Under the pieces are notes generated by a model that saw nothing but the letters and a program-made list of their open reading frames with translations, ran no database searches and was not told the origin of the DNA. Positions 25,500-34,051 of a DNA stretch of 59,778 nucleotides are shown here, piece by piece. Position 1 is the first letter of the stretch, and each line of letters starts with the position of its first letter. The stretch lies in contig NZXG01000017.1 of NCBI GenBank assembly GCA_002701845.1, positions 1 through 59,778 on the forward strand, written 5' to 3'. The translations under genes and the position numbers were made by a program. The stretch comes from Pseudomonadales bacterium (GTDB taxonomy: Bacteria > Pseudomonadota > Gammaproteobacteria > Pseudomonadales > Ketobacteraceae).

Positions 25500-26798
25500 A
25501 TGAGCGAGGCAGGTTCCGCCTGGGAACAGTATCCAGGCTATCGAATTGATCTGGTTTCCTGCGCCGGCGTCGGTCGGGTTCTGCATCAGGGTCAGGTGGT
25601 GGCGGAAAGTGACTCCTGCCTGCTGGTGCACGAATCCGAGCACGACAGTCGGCTCTATTTCCCGGAGGCGGCGGTGGACTGGGCGCAGTTGCAGCCCAGC
25701 GATCATGAGACAGTCTGTCCGTTCAAAGGCAGCGCCAGTTACTGGTCGCTGCCGGCGGGGGAGGCACCGCTGGAAAACGTGGTCTGGACTTATCGCGAGC
25801 CCATGACAGAAGTGGCCGGCCTCAAGGGTTATGTGTCCTTCGATACCGATCAACTGCAGGTGGAGCTGATTCAGAGCTGGAGCGGTGAGGATCACCAGGT
25901 GGTGACCCGGTTCCCCATCTGGGGCGACGCCGAAGATCTGCTGGGGTTGCTGGATGTGACGCCCGTGGCGGAAAACCGGTTTGTGGGGCAGCCCTATCCC
26001 AATCCGCCGGTGGGCACCCTGATCCTGGAGTTGAAGGAAAAGCGTCGTCGCAGTGTGGTGGAGGGTGGCCATCAACTGGGCCAGGCCATTGTCGCCGCCT
26101 CGAAAACCATTCCCAACCAGCGGGTCACCTCCGCCTCCATGATTTTCAGCAAGGCCGCCAGTTTTGAAGAGCCCCTGGAAGTACAGGTGAATGTGCTGCG
26201 GGGCGGGCGCAACTTTTCCACCCTCAGCGTTAACACCGTGCAGCAGGAGCAACTGCGCTCCGCCGGGATTTTACTGATGGACGCCTGTGATCAGGACCGC
26301 ATTCGCAAATCCATGCCCATGCCCGACGTGGCCGGTCCCGAAAACGCCAAGCCCCTGGATATGAAAGTCAGTGGGCGGGAAATCCGCGTGGTGGACGGTG
26401 CCTACACCAACGATATCGAGCATCTGGGGCCGCCGGAGCTGTATGCCTGGATCCGCTTCCGGGAGGCACCCGCCGAGGCGTACCTGAACGCGGCGCTGAT
26501 GACCCAGGCCACCACCCACTGGACCATTGCCGCGGCCCTGCGGCCCCATCCCGGTCTGAGCCAGGCCCTGGCCCATGTGTCCCTGTCCACCGGGCCGTTA
26601 AAGGCGGATATCTCGTTTCACGATGAGGTGGATGTGAGCCAGTGGATGCTGTATGTGAACGAGGCGGTTTATGTGGGCAAGGGCCAGGCCCAGGGCGTGG
26701 GGAAAATTTTCGCCCGTGACGGCCGCCTGCTGGCCACTTATTCCGTGCACTCCATGGTGCGGGACATGATCGGTGGCGGCGGCCGCAACGCCATGTAA
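25500..26798 (+). CDS. DUF427 domain fused to TesB-type acyl-CoA thioesterase
   Basis: A 432-residue protein with RBS GGGGGAG. Residues about 18-115 form a DUF427 domain: GQVVAESDSCLLVHE, RLYFPEAAVDW, ETVCPFKGSASYWSL and YVSFD. Residues about 165-430 form the TesB double hotdog, with first half EGGHQLGQAIVAASKTIP and second half ALMTQATTHWTIAAALRP. TesB enzymes hydrolyse medium and long acyl-CoAs. DUF427 proteins normally stand alone at about 100-250 residues. No frame break separates the domains. It is downstream of a TetR gene by 117 bp. Confidence 0.8.
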   Translation: MSEAGSAWEQYPGYRIDLVSCAGVGRVLHQGQVVAESDSCLLVHESEHDSRLYFPEAAVDWAQLQPSDHETVCPFKGSASYWSLPAGEAPLENVVWTYREPMTEVAGLKGYVSFDTDQLQVELIQSWSGEDHQVVTRFPIWGDAEDLLGLLDVTPVAENRFVGQPYPNPPVGTLILELKEKRRRSVVEGGHQLGQAIVAASKTIPNQRVTSASMIFSKAASFEEPLEVQVNVLRGGRNFSTLSVNTVQQEQLRSAGILLMDACDQDRIRKSMPMPDVAGPENAKPLDMKVSGREIRVVDGAYTNDIEHLGPPELYAWIRFREAPAEAYLNAALMTQATTHWTIAAALRPHPGLSQALAHVSLSTGPLKADISFHDEVDVSQWMLYVNEAVYVGKGQAQGVGKIFARDGRLLATYSVHSMVRDMIGGGGRNAM

Positions 26799-26831
26799 GC
26801 CCGTGCTCCGGCGCCGCCAAGGCGGCCCCGG

Positions 26832-28985
26832 TTAAAAGCGGAATTCAGCGTCGGCGTACAGGGAGCGGGGCTGACCCACAAAGTAACGTTCCCCGGCAAA
26901 GGCGCTATAGTCCGCCCGTTCCGCATAATCCCGGTCGGTAAGATTTTGGATTCGCAACCCCAGCTCCAGGCTGGGGTTTACCTGGTGACGCAGCCGCAGG
27001 TGCAGCAGGTCATGGCCCGGGTAACTGTAATTGTTTTCCAGATCGGTGTAGTACTTGCCCATGGTCACCCACTGCAGTGCCACCCGGGTGTTTGCCTGCG
27101 GCACCCAGCCCAGTTCCACCGAACCCATCCGGTGTGGTGCCGAGACGATCTCATTGCCCTCGGTCTGCAGGCTGGCGCTGGCCCCCGGGCTGCTGACGTT
27201 GCTTGCGTAGCGGTGATGGGCGAAGCTGCCGCTGGCGCCGACGTCCCAGTGCGCGGCCCATTGCCAGAACAGTTCGTACTCCAGGCCGTAATGGCGGGTC
27301 TGGCCGTTATCCAGGTTGAGCCGTTCTGATGACTGGAAAATCACGTTGTTCTTTTTCATATAGTACGCCACCAGCTCGTAACTGGCCTGTTGCAGCTGAC
27401 CTTTCAGGCCCAGCTCCACGCCGTTAATTTCCTCGGAATCCAGGTTGGCGATCAGCTGCCCCTGTTGCAGTCGATACAGTTCCGTGGCCTGGGGTGCCCG
27501 AAAGCCGTGACTGAGGCGGGCACTGCCGATGACCGCGGCGCTGTGCCGGTACACCAGCCCCAGGTTGGCGGACAGGTTTTCAAAGCCGTCGCTACGATCC
27601 TCCGGCCGCGTATAGCGGCAGCCGGTGGCGCCGGTATTGGTGTTGACGCAGGGATTGCCGTCGGCGTCGGTGTTGCCACTGAGCATCCGGTTGTCGTAAT
27701 CGTATTTCAGGGTTTCAAAGCGAAGGCCGGCGCTCAGGGTCATCGGCTCTGTCCACTGATAGTCGGCGGTGACAAACCCCGCCAGCAGCCGGGCCTGCAC
27801 CTCGTAATCATATTGTTTGCCCTCCGGAGTGAACCAGAGAAAGGGTGATTCCTGGGTTTGTTTGAGGACGGCATCGGTGAGTTCCAGGTCCAGGCCCTGG
27901 GTCAACACCAGGTCCGGATGGGGGCTGGTGAGATAGGAGGTCTGCAGGCCCAGGCTGTTCTGGCCATTTTCCTCCACCGGCTGGCCGGGCAGAAAGTGCA
28001 TCAGGAATTCCATGCGCGAATGGCGGGCGTAGGGTGTGATCAGCAGCAGGTCTTCATTGGCCAGCTGCCGCTCAAAGTGGGTCTGCCAACGCAGGGACTG
28101 GCTGTCGCGATAAGCTTCCGGGTTGGGGTTGGATTCCCGCAGGTCCTCATCCTTGTAGGCGTCGGTACCTGCCACATAGCCGGCGGTTTCCTGGTTCAGG
28201 TTGCTGGCACTCAACAAGCTGAAACTGGACCACTGCCGGCCTTCGTAATCAAAGCGGGCGTTAAGTTTCTGCTGGTCGAATCCGGAGTCGTCCTGATACC
28301 CGCCATCGGAGGCGCCGTTGAAGTTGATCCGGTAGCCGTGGTGGTCGGCACTGTCGCTAAGGCTCAGTTTGACCCGTCCGTAGTCATTGGGGCCAGCCTC
28401 CGCCGCTACCCGGACCTCCCACTGGGCTGCCGGGGCCTCGCTGATCACGTTAATCACCCCGTGCACGGCGTCGGAACTGTGGAGGGCCGTGCCCGGGCCC
28501 CGCAGCACTTCGATGCGGCCGGCCTGCTCGGTGTTGATATCAAACAACTGGTTGACGTTACAAAACCCCGTGGGGCGCACCGGGACCCCGTGCTCCGCCA
28601 CAAAAAAAGCGCCACAGCTGCCGGCGCCGGTGAGCACCGGCGAGCGGATGGCGGTGAGGTGCTCCTGGCCGTTATTGCGGGTCACCCAGACACCGGGCAC
28701 CCGGGTCAGCAGCTCACTGACGTGCACCGCCGACACCATATCAATGGTGTCCCGGTTGACCACGCTGACGCTGCTGCTCTGGTCGAAGTGGGGTTGTTCA
28801 ATGCGGCTGGCGGTGACGGTGATGGTATCCAATGTCCCGGTGGCGCTGGTGGACTCTGCCGCCAGCACACTGTGAGTTCCGGCAAAGCCCAATAACGCCA
28901 GGGGGGTAACGAGGCTGGCCCGCAGGGTTCCGGGGCTCAGTAAACGGCGAACACGGCCGGGTTTGTCGTGGATCGGTCTCATCAT
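26832..28985 (-). CDS. TonB-dependent outer-membrane receptor
   Basis: A 717-residue receptor. A signal peptide (cleaved near LAAEST) is followed by the TonB box-like DTITVTASR, a plug domain (VNRDTIDMVSAVHVSELLTRVPGVWV, IEVLRGPGTALHSSDAVHGVINVI) and a beta-barrel ending in EFRF with terminal Phe. Full length. An internal pair of cysteines (residues in GNPCVNTN and TGCRYTRP) lies in an extracellular loop. It imports a large or scarce ligand across the outer membrane, and here possibly a hydrophobic substrate or cofactor of the catabolic genes. The ligand is unknown. Confidence 0.9.
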   Translation of the reverse strand: MMRPIHDKPGRVRRLLSPGTLRASLVTPLALLGFAGTHSVLAAESTSATGTLDTITVTASRIEQPHFDQSSSVSVVNRDTIDMVSAVHVSELLTRVPGVWVTRNNGQEHLTAIRSPVLTGAGSCGAFFVAEHGVPVRPTGFCNVNQLFDINTEQAGRIEVLRGPGTALHSSDAVHGVINVISEAPAAQWEVRVAAEAGPNDYGRVKLSLSDSADHHGYRINFNGASDGGYQDDSGFDQQKLNARFDYEGRQWSSFSLLSASNLNQETAGYVAGTDAYKDEDLRESNPNPEAYRDSQSLRWQTHFERQLANEDLLLITPYARHSRMEFLMHFLPGQPVEENGQNSLGLQTSYLTSPHPDLVLTQGLDLELTDAVLKQTQESPFLWFTPEGKQYDYEVQARLLAGFVTADYQWTEPMTLSAGLRFETLKYDYDNRMLSGNTDADGNPCVNTNTGATGCRYTRPEDRSDGFENLSANLGLVYRHSAAVIGSARLSHGFRAPQATELYRLQQGQLIANLDSEEINGVELGLKGQLQQASYELVAYYMKKNNVIFQSSERLNLDNGQTRHYGLEYELFWQWAAHWDVGASGSFAHHRYASNVSSPGASASLQTEGNEIVSAPHRMGSVELGWVPQANTRVALQWVTMGKYYTDLENNYSYPGHDLLHLRLRHQVNPSLELGLRIQNLTDRDYAERADYSAFAGERYFVGQPRSLYADAEFRF

Positions 28986-29050
28986 AGCAGGTGCGAAATA
29001 TTGTTTTGGTTATGGAGTGGTGGGTTGGAGTGACCCCCTGGATCAGGCGC

Positions 29051-29911
29051 TCACGAATCCCCGGTCAGAAATTCCTGAATGGCGGCAACCACCGCCTGGT
29101 AGGAGTCTGCTTCCAGGTGCAGGTGATGATTGCCCGGCAGACTCACCACCTGGCAGTCCGGCATCTTGCCGGCCCGTTCCTGCAGGGTGGGGCTGCCGGC
29201 CACGAAGCTGTCCTCGCCCCGGATCAGCAGGGTGGGCATGGTCAGGGCCTGCAGAAAGCCGGCGATCATCTCTTCGGTCAGGCGCAGGGCGGAATTCATT
29301 TTCAGGCGCGGATCGGAGCGCCAGGTGACGCCGCTTTCCACCGGTTCCAGGCCTCGCTGACACAGTATTCTGGCGGCTTCCACACTGATGCCGCCAATGG
29401 CCTGGGAGCGGGCCTCAATGGCCTCCTCCCGGGTTTCGTACACGGGCTTGCGCTTGGCGTGGGCCTTTTTCATGTCCTCCACCGCTGAGCGCAGAATTCG
29501 TGGCGCCTCCGCCGGCGTGTTGGCCACGGTGCCGATGCCCTCGATCAGAATCAGTCGGGCCACCCGCTCCGGGTAACTGGCGGCGGTGTAAGTGGCGATA
29601 CCGGCCCCCATGGAATGCCCCATCAGAATAAACTGTTCCAGGTCCAGGGCGTCCGCCAGGCCGATCACGTCATCGACGTTATCCAGCATATGATAGCGGC
29701 AGCCCGCCGGGCGCGCGCCGCTGAAGCCATGACCGGCAAAGTCCAGGCCGATCACCCGGTAATCCGTCAGAGCCGGGGCCAGCATGTCATAGCTGGCGGC
29801 ATTATCCAGCCAGCCGTGGAGGGCGATAATGGCCGGTTTGTCCGGGTCGCCCCATTGCTTGGCCGCCAGCTCCACCCCGGCGACGTCAATGCGAATGTCT
29901 TCGGTCAACAT
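29051..29911 (-). CDS. Alpha/beta hydrolase
   Basis: A 286-residue alpha/beta hydrolase starting at ATG 29911 (MLTEDIR). HGWLDN forms the oxyanion region, GHSMGAG the nucleophile elbow (Ser), GEDSF the acid region and GNHHLHLE the His. The frame is open upstream and runs without a stop into the 3' part of the preceding enoyl-CoA hydratase pseudogene, so a GTG start at 30223 would give a chimera. The ATG with upstream ACAGGAT is preferred. It probably hydrolyses an ester or lactone of the pathway. Confidence 0.8.
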   Translation of the reverse strand: MLTEDIRIDVAGVELAAKQWGDPDKPAIIALHGWLDNAASYDMLAPALTDYRVIGLDFAGHGFSGARPAGCRYHMLDNVDDVIGLADALDLEQFILMGHSMGAGIATYTAASYPERVARLILIEGIGTVANTPAEAPRILRSAVEDMKKAHAKRKPVYETREEAIEARSQAIGGISVEAARILCQRGLEPVESGVTWRSDPRLKMNSALRLTEEMIAGFLQALTMPTLLIRGEDSFVAGSPTLQERAGKMPDCQVVSLPGNHHLHLEADSYQAVVAAIQEFLTGDS

Positions 29912-30747
29912 AATGCGATCCTGTTGGTCCTTCTCCTGGTCCCGGTGTTTGCCGAATTCCGGCTGGCGGCGTTCCTGCAGGGCCTGCACCCCTTCCCGGT
30001 GGTCGCCGGAATGGGCGCTAAGCCCTTCGTAGGCCAGGCCGGTATCCAGTACCGAGTGCACGATGCGTTTCAGCTCCAGATTCACCAGGAACTTGGTCCA
30101 GCGAATGGCCTTGGTGGCGCCATTAAGCATTTTTTCACAGAAGGCGTCCACTGCGGCATCCAATTCTTCCGCCGGCAGGGCGTGGTTAATCAGCCCGATT
30201 TGTTCGGCTTTCGTTGCGCTCACAACTCCCCGGTGAGCAGGTATTCCTTGGCCCGGCCAAAGCCGATACGCTGGGGCCAGATGGCGGCGCCGCCGTCCCC
30301 CGCCACCAGTCCCAGGGCCACGTGGGGGTCACCGATCTTGGCCTTGTCCACCGCGAAGACCACGTCGCACGTCAGCGCCAGGGTGGCCCCCAGGCCCACC
30401 GCATGGCCGTTCATACGGCATACCAGGGGCTTGTCCAGATCCAGCATGGAAAACACAATGCGCTTGGCCAGGCGCGCCTCGTACTCGAACTGCTCGGGGC
30501 GGGCGGCGTTGCCGGCAATATGCTCCAGGTCGCCACCGGCGGAAAATGCCTTGCCGGCGCCGGTGAGCACCACCACATCCGATTCCCCATCGGCGGCGGC
30601 GTAGACGAAAAATTCCGCCAGCTCCTGCAGCAGTTTCAGATTGACCGCGTTGAGCAGCTCCGGACGGTTCATGGCGATGGTCAGTTGGCGGCCCTGACGG
30701 GTCAGGGTCAGATACTGGTAATCAGGCACGGGGATTGACTTAGACAT
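29912..30747 (-). pseudogene. Enoyl-CoA hydratase broken by a frameshift
   Basis: The 5' part from ATG 30747 gives a normal crotonase (MNRPELLNAVN, GAGKAFSAGGDLEH, GHAVGLGATLALTCDVV, GLVAGDGGAAIWP) up to LLTGEL, then TGA at 30220-30222. The rest (SATKAEQIGLINHALP, ..., EGVQALQERRQPEFGKH) continues in another frame from 30223. Restoring one G at GTTGTGAGC rejoins them, so this is a one-base loss or a sequencing error. The original stop also seems lost, since the 3' frame continues into the alpha/beta hydrolase. Confidence 0.75.
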
Positions 30748-30862
30748 GAAAGCAGATGACTCCATAGGCTTGGAAGCAGGGGGTAACGAGCTGGCGCCAG
30801 GTCAGCGGTGGCTTCCGGGACAATGCCGGAGCCGCCGCTGGCAGCTGCGAGCGGTTGAACTC

Positions 30863-31578
30863 TCAGTCGTCGGCGAAACAGTGTTCCGCGACCGCTTGGG
30901 CCTGGCCACCCCGTCCGTTTAATTCCGACAATAAGGCTTTCAGCCGGTAAGTCCACAGGTGCAGCGGGAATTCCAAGGTCATCCCCATGGCGCCCATAAA
31001 CTGATGCAGATCGTACACTACACGGGTGGCGCTTTCCTGGGCATGCAAGGCCGGCAGCCTCGGCCGCCAGAGCAATACGCAGCCATTTGCGCACGCTGGC
31101 CGCGGCATCCAGGGGTTCGTACTGGGGTGGCTGTTTCAGCTTGCCCATGGGGTAGGCGTACAGGGAGTCCACGGCTTCCGCCTTGTACGGCTCGGCCAGT
31201 GCCAGCCCCACCTGATCCCCATCCAGAATGATCAGGGTTTTGGCCTGGGCCACGAAGCGGCCGGGCCGACCGTGTTCCACCACCGCCAGGGGGCGGGGCC
31301 AGTCCCCCTCCAGGTGCGGTCGCACCAGCATGGAGAGCGCGGTTTCCGCGGCATAGGGCAGGCGGGCCAGGGTCTTCACCATCATGGCGGCGGATACCGG
31401 GCCCAGCTCGGGAATCTCTGCGGCATCGAAAAAACCGTTCTGCTCCAGCTCTTCCGTCAGCTTGCGGATTTACCAGGCTGAATTCGCGAAATTCCGTGGG
31501 GGAGTGGGCATAGCGCTCGGCCAGCTTGTCCAGGGCGCTGTGCAGGGCAATTTGATCGTCGTTCAGGCTAAAGTCCAT
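30863..31578 (-). pseudogene. Acyl-CoA dehydrogenase-like protein with two frameshifts
   Basis: Starts MDFSLNDDQIALHSALDKLAERY (ATG 31578), the N-terminus of an acyl-CoA dehydrogenase. After FSLV the frame shifts near 31465-31475 and continues as KLTEELEQNGFFDAAE ... LDAAASVRKWLRIALAAEAA. It shifts again near 31050 and ends as ATRVVYDLHQFMGAMGMTLEFPLHLWTYR. Each break needs +1 or -2. Assembled, the three parts form one dehydrogenase of the FadE type that works as a heterodimer with the adjacent gene. Its ATG overlaps the stop of the upstream dehydrogenase fragment (TGATG), as in paired FadE genes. Confidence 0.75.
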
Positions 31579-32270
31579 CAGCGGAGCTCCCTTGGTAACT
31601 GCAGGAATTGGGTGGCCACCAGGTTAAGCTGAATTTCCGCCGCTCCCGAGGCAATACCGGCGACGATGCCACGTTGATGATGGGCCAGCAGCATGGCGCC
31701 GGCGCCGGCCAGGGCGTCCGGCAGATGCTCCACCACGAACTCCGCCACCAGCCGTTCCGCGTTCACCGTAGCCACGCGGGCCACGCTGGCCTCGGCCCCG
31801 GCGGTAATGCCCCGTTGCCGTTGATCAATAATTTCATAGCTGAACAGGCGGCAGGCCTCACAGGCGGCCTCAGCCCGGGCGGCCTGAGCCGCGGCGCCGG
31901 GATGAAACCGCTGTTCGCGTTTGAGCCTGGCCACTGCCCGGTGCAGCATCCGCGATGCCAGGGCAAAGCGGGGAATGCCCACCCGCTCCAGGGACAACGC
32001 CGTGCGCACGATATCCCAGGCCTGGCCTTCCTCCCCCAGCATGGCGCTGGTGGGGACTTTAACATCCGCGAAGAAGACCTCGTGGATGTCCCCTTCGCCG
32101 ATCAGGCTGGGGATTTCCACCACGCTGATCCCCGGGGTGTCCATGGGAATCAGAAAAATGGAAATGCCCCGTTTGCCGGTGCCGGTGCGGGCCAGCAGAA
32201 AGCAGGTTTCCGCCTCGCCGGCATAGGACGTCCAGATTTTCTGGCCGTTAATCAGATAGTGGTCGCCTTG
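31578..32270 (-). pseudogene. Acyl-CoA dehydrogenase, 5'-truncated
   Basis: The frame from 32315 gives GDHYLINGQKIWTSYAG, ARTGTGKRGISIFLIPMDTPG and ALSLERVGIPRFALASRML, the middle and C-terminal parts of a FadE-type acyl-CoA dehydrogenase. The first about 140 residues are missing. The homology begins directly after a transcription terminator (32272-32302), and the residues before it are translated terminator sequence. It is coupled to the following dehydrogenase by TGATG. Confidence 0.75.
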
Positions 32271-32271
32271 C

Positions 32272-32304
32272 AAAAGGCGGGGGCCGGGTGCTCCCGCCTT
32301 TTTT
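32272..32304. terminator. Rho-independent terminator downstream of TetR gene
   Basis: AAAAGGCGGG (32272-32281) pairs with CCCGCCTTTT (32293-32302), a 10-bp stem with an 11-base loop. T-runs lie on both strands, so it is bidirectional. It ends transcripts of the TetR gene (32395-33093) and is fused directly to the truncated dehydrogenase. Confidence 0.85.
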
Positions 32305-32394
32305 ATTTCTATCAAACGGGCTTTTTGATACCGCCCTCGTGCTTTCGATCGCGCTGGGGCTGGGGTGGCGTCGATGTTGGCGTGGCAAACTGGC

Positions 32395-33093
32395 TTAGGT
32401 GATCTCCGGCGGCGGCCCGTTTTCGACGGTGGTCTTGATCAGTTTCAACAGCCAATCCAACGTGCCCAACGCTTTCTCCGTATCGAACTGCCACTCGTTG
32501 AGCAGGCGCTCAAACAGCTGCGGTTGCCACAGCATGTCCAGGGTGGCGGCGGCCAGCTGAACCTGGGTTTCCGACCAGCCATCGGCGGCATAGGCTACGA
32601 TGCGCACCAGTGCCTGTCGGCGCTCCTCGTCCAGGCCACTGAATGTGGGATCCTTTTCCTCATCCGCTTTGGCAGCGAACGATTGCATGTAGAGGAACAG
32701 GCCCTTGATGGTGTTGGCATAGCCGTTCAGGGTCAGGGCGTTGAGGTTGATGCCGGACTCTTCGGTTAAGCGATGAATCACCGCACTTTTCAAGGCCTGT
32801 TCCGTGGGAAAGTAGCGATAGACCGTGCGTTCGCTGATTCCGGCCCGTTCCCCTACCGCGCGAAAGGTCAGATTTTTCCAGTCCCAGGAAGGAAACTCGT
32901 GGGCCAGTTCCACCCCGCTGGTGATAATTTGCTCCCGGGTCTGGTGGCTCTGTTGCTGGCGCACCACGCTGCGGTAGCGACGTTTCTTTCTCGATTTGTC
33001 AGCGCTCTTGCTGGCATCGTCAGCCTTCGAGTCACTGTTATTATTGGCGCTGGCGCTTGCCGCCCGTTTGGGCGTGCTGGATCGAGATGACAT
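32395..33093 (-). CDS. TetR family regulator with basic N-terminal tail
   Basis: A 232-residue protein starting at ATG 33093. The frame is open far upstream and merges with the xdhC fragment, so the start is set by homology. Residues 1-50 are a low-complexity, Ser/Lys/Arg-rich tail ending KSRKKRRYRS. The HTH follows (REQIITSGVELA, FRAVGERAGISERTVYRYFPTEQAL). It is divergent from a thiolase 5' stub with the palindromic operator at 33186 between them. It probably autoregulates and once controlled the thiolase gene. Confidence 0.8.
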   Translation of the reverse strand: MSSRSSTPKRAASASANNNSDSKADDASKSADKSRKKRRYRSVVRQQQSHQTREQIITSGVELAHEFPSWDWKNLTFRAVGERAGISERTVYRYFPTEQALKSAVIHRLTEESGINLNALTLNGYANTIKGLFLYMQSFAAKADEEKDPTFSGLDEERRQALVRIVAYAADGWSETQVQLAAATLDMLWQPQLFERLLNEWQFDTEKALGTLDWLLKLIKTTVENGPPPEIT

Positions 33094-33185
33094 GTGGTGT
33101 AAATCCCCCGCAGGTAATCGTGGGATCATCCCAAATAAGCGGGGGAATGCAAAAACGCAGGTGGGAATGGCGGGCCGCCATTGAA

Positions 33186-33196
33186 CAACAATGTTG
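33186..33196. promoter_or_regulatory. Shared operator candidate CAACA-A-TGTTG (copy 2)
   Basis: Identical over 14 bases (GAACAACAATGTTG) to the site at 24483-24496. It lies between a TetR gene and a thiolase start stub. It is followed by GATAGCGGGGGATGATG, partly repeated at 45424. Confidence 0.6.
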
Positions 33197-33282
33197 GATA
33201 GCGGGGGATGATGGTATAGTGGCCTACTGATAGATGATCCAGGGTAAATCCAATAAGAACAGTGACGCAGGAGAAGGGCAAG

Positions 33283-33309
33283 ATGTCTGAAGCGTACATC
33301 ATCGATGCG
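33283..33309 (+). pseudogene. Thiolase 5' stub (nine codons)
   Basis: An excellent Shine-Dalgarno (AGGAGAAGGG) precedes ATG 33283 and MSEAYIIDA, the usual N-terminus of acetyl-CoA acetyltransferases (which continue VRTP). After the ninth codon the sequence becomes the antisense of xdhC. The remainder of the thiolase gene is absent. Confidence 0.6.
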
Positions 33310-34035
33310 GGGATCATGGCCCAGGGTAATCACAATGCTGAAAGGATCGCTGGCCCATTCCGTCACCACATCGTCCGGCATGCCACCCACCACCTCATAT
33401 TCCAGCCGTTCCCCGTCCAATTGCTGAGTCAGTTCCTCGAGCTTGTCCGGGCGCGGGTCGGTGATAATTACCCGATAGTCCATCATCGCGGCCATGGCCG
33501 CCAGGCACTGGGCGATCTGGCCGGCGCCCACCAGCAGCAGATTAAACCGGGGACCGTACACCTGGGAGAACCGCGTTTCCGTGAGCGTCAGTGGCCGAAA
33601 GCGGGCCACCGGTTCAATGCTCATGGCCCCACTGCCGAGATCCACGCTGCGTTCAATACAGGAGCGCTGGCTCAGGTGAGCGTTCACCGTTTGCAGCAGC
33701 GGCAATTGCTGCTCGCTCCACTGTTCCACCAGGACACTGATATGACCCCCGCAGGGCAGTCCCAGCCGGGCGTTTTCCTCGGCGCTGAGGCCGTATTCGA
33801 TGACGCAGGGCAGGGCCGGGTGATCGGCAGCCTGCAACCGGGCGATCAGGTCATCCTCCACGCAGCCACCGGAGAGCGACCCCGCCACTTCCCCTGCCGG
33901 GTTGCAGGCCATCAGTGATCCCACCGGCCGCGGGGAGGAGCCGTGAGTGGCCACAATGGAGCAGAGCCAGGGGCGTTGCCCCCGGGCCAGCCATTGCTGG
34001 AGTTGAATTAAAACCTGATGATCGAGACTGTGCAT
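33298..34035 (-). pseudogene. XdhC/CoxI family molybdopterin-insertion protein, 3'-truncated
   Basis: From ATG 34035 about 245 residues of an XdhC-type protein: CSIVATHGSSPRPVGSLMA, GSLSGGCVEDDL, CGGHISVLVE, LLVGAGQIAQCLA, and VITLGHDPRIDD. These proteins bind molybdenum cofactor and help mature xanthine-dehydrogenase-type enzymes. After HDPRIDD the usual tail is missing, and the frame instead runs through the thiolase stub antisense and into the TetR gene. It starts 16 bp after the MFS gene stop. No molybdenum hydroxylase is nearby. Confidence 0.75.
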
Positions 34036-34051
34036 GGCAATTGCGTCGTGA

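Noticed and set aside
29051-30223. A natural crotonase-hydrolase fusion enzyme
   Set aside because: The crotonase part lacks its N-terminal half in this frame, and the hydrolase has its own plausible start at 29911.
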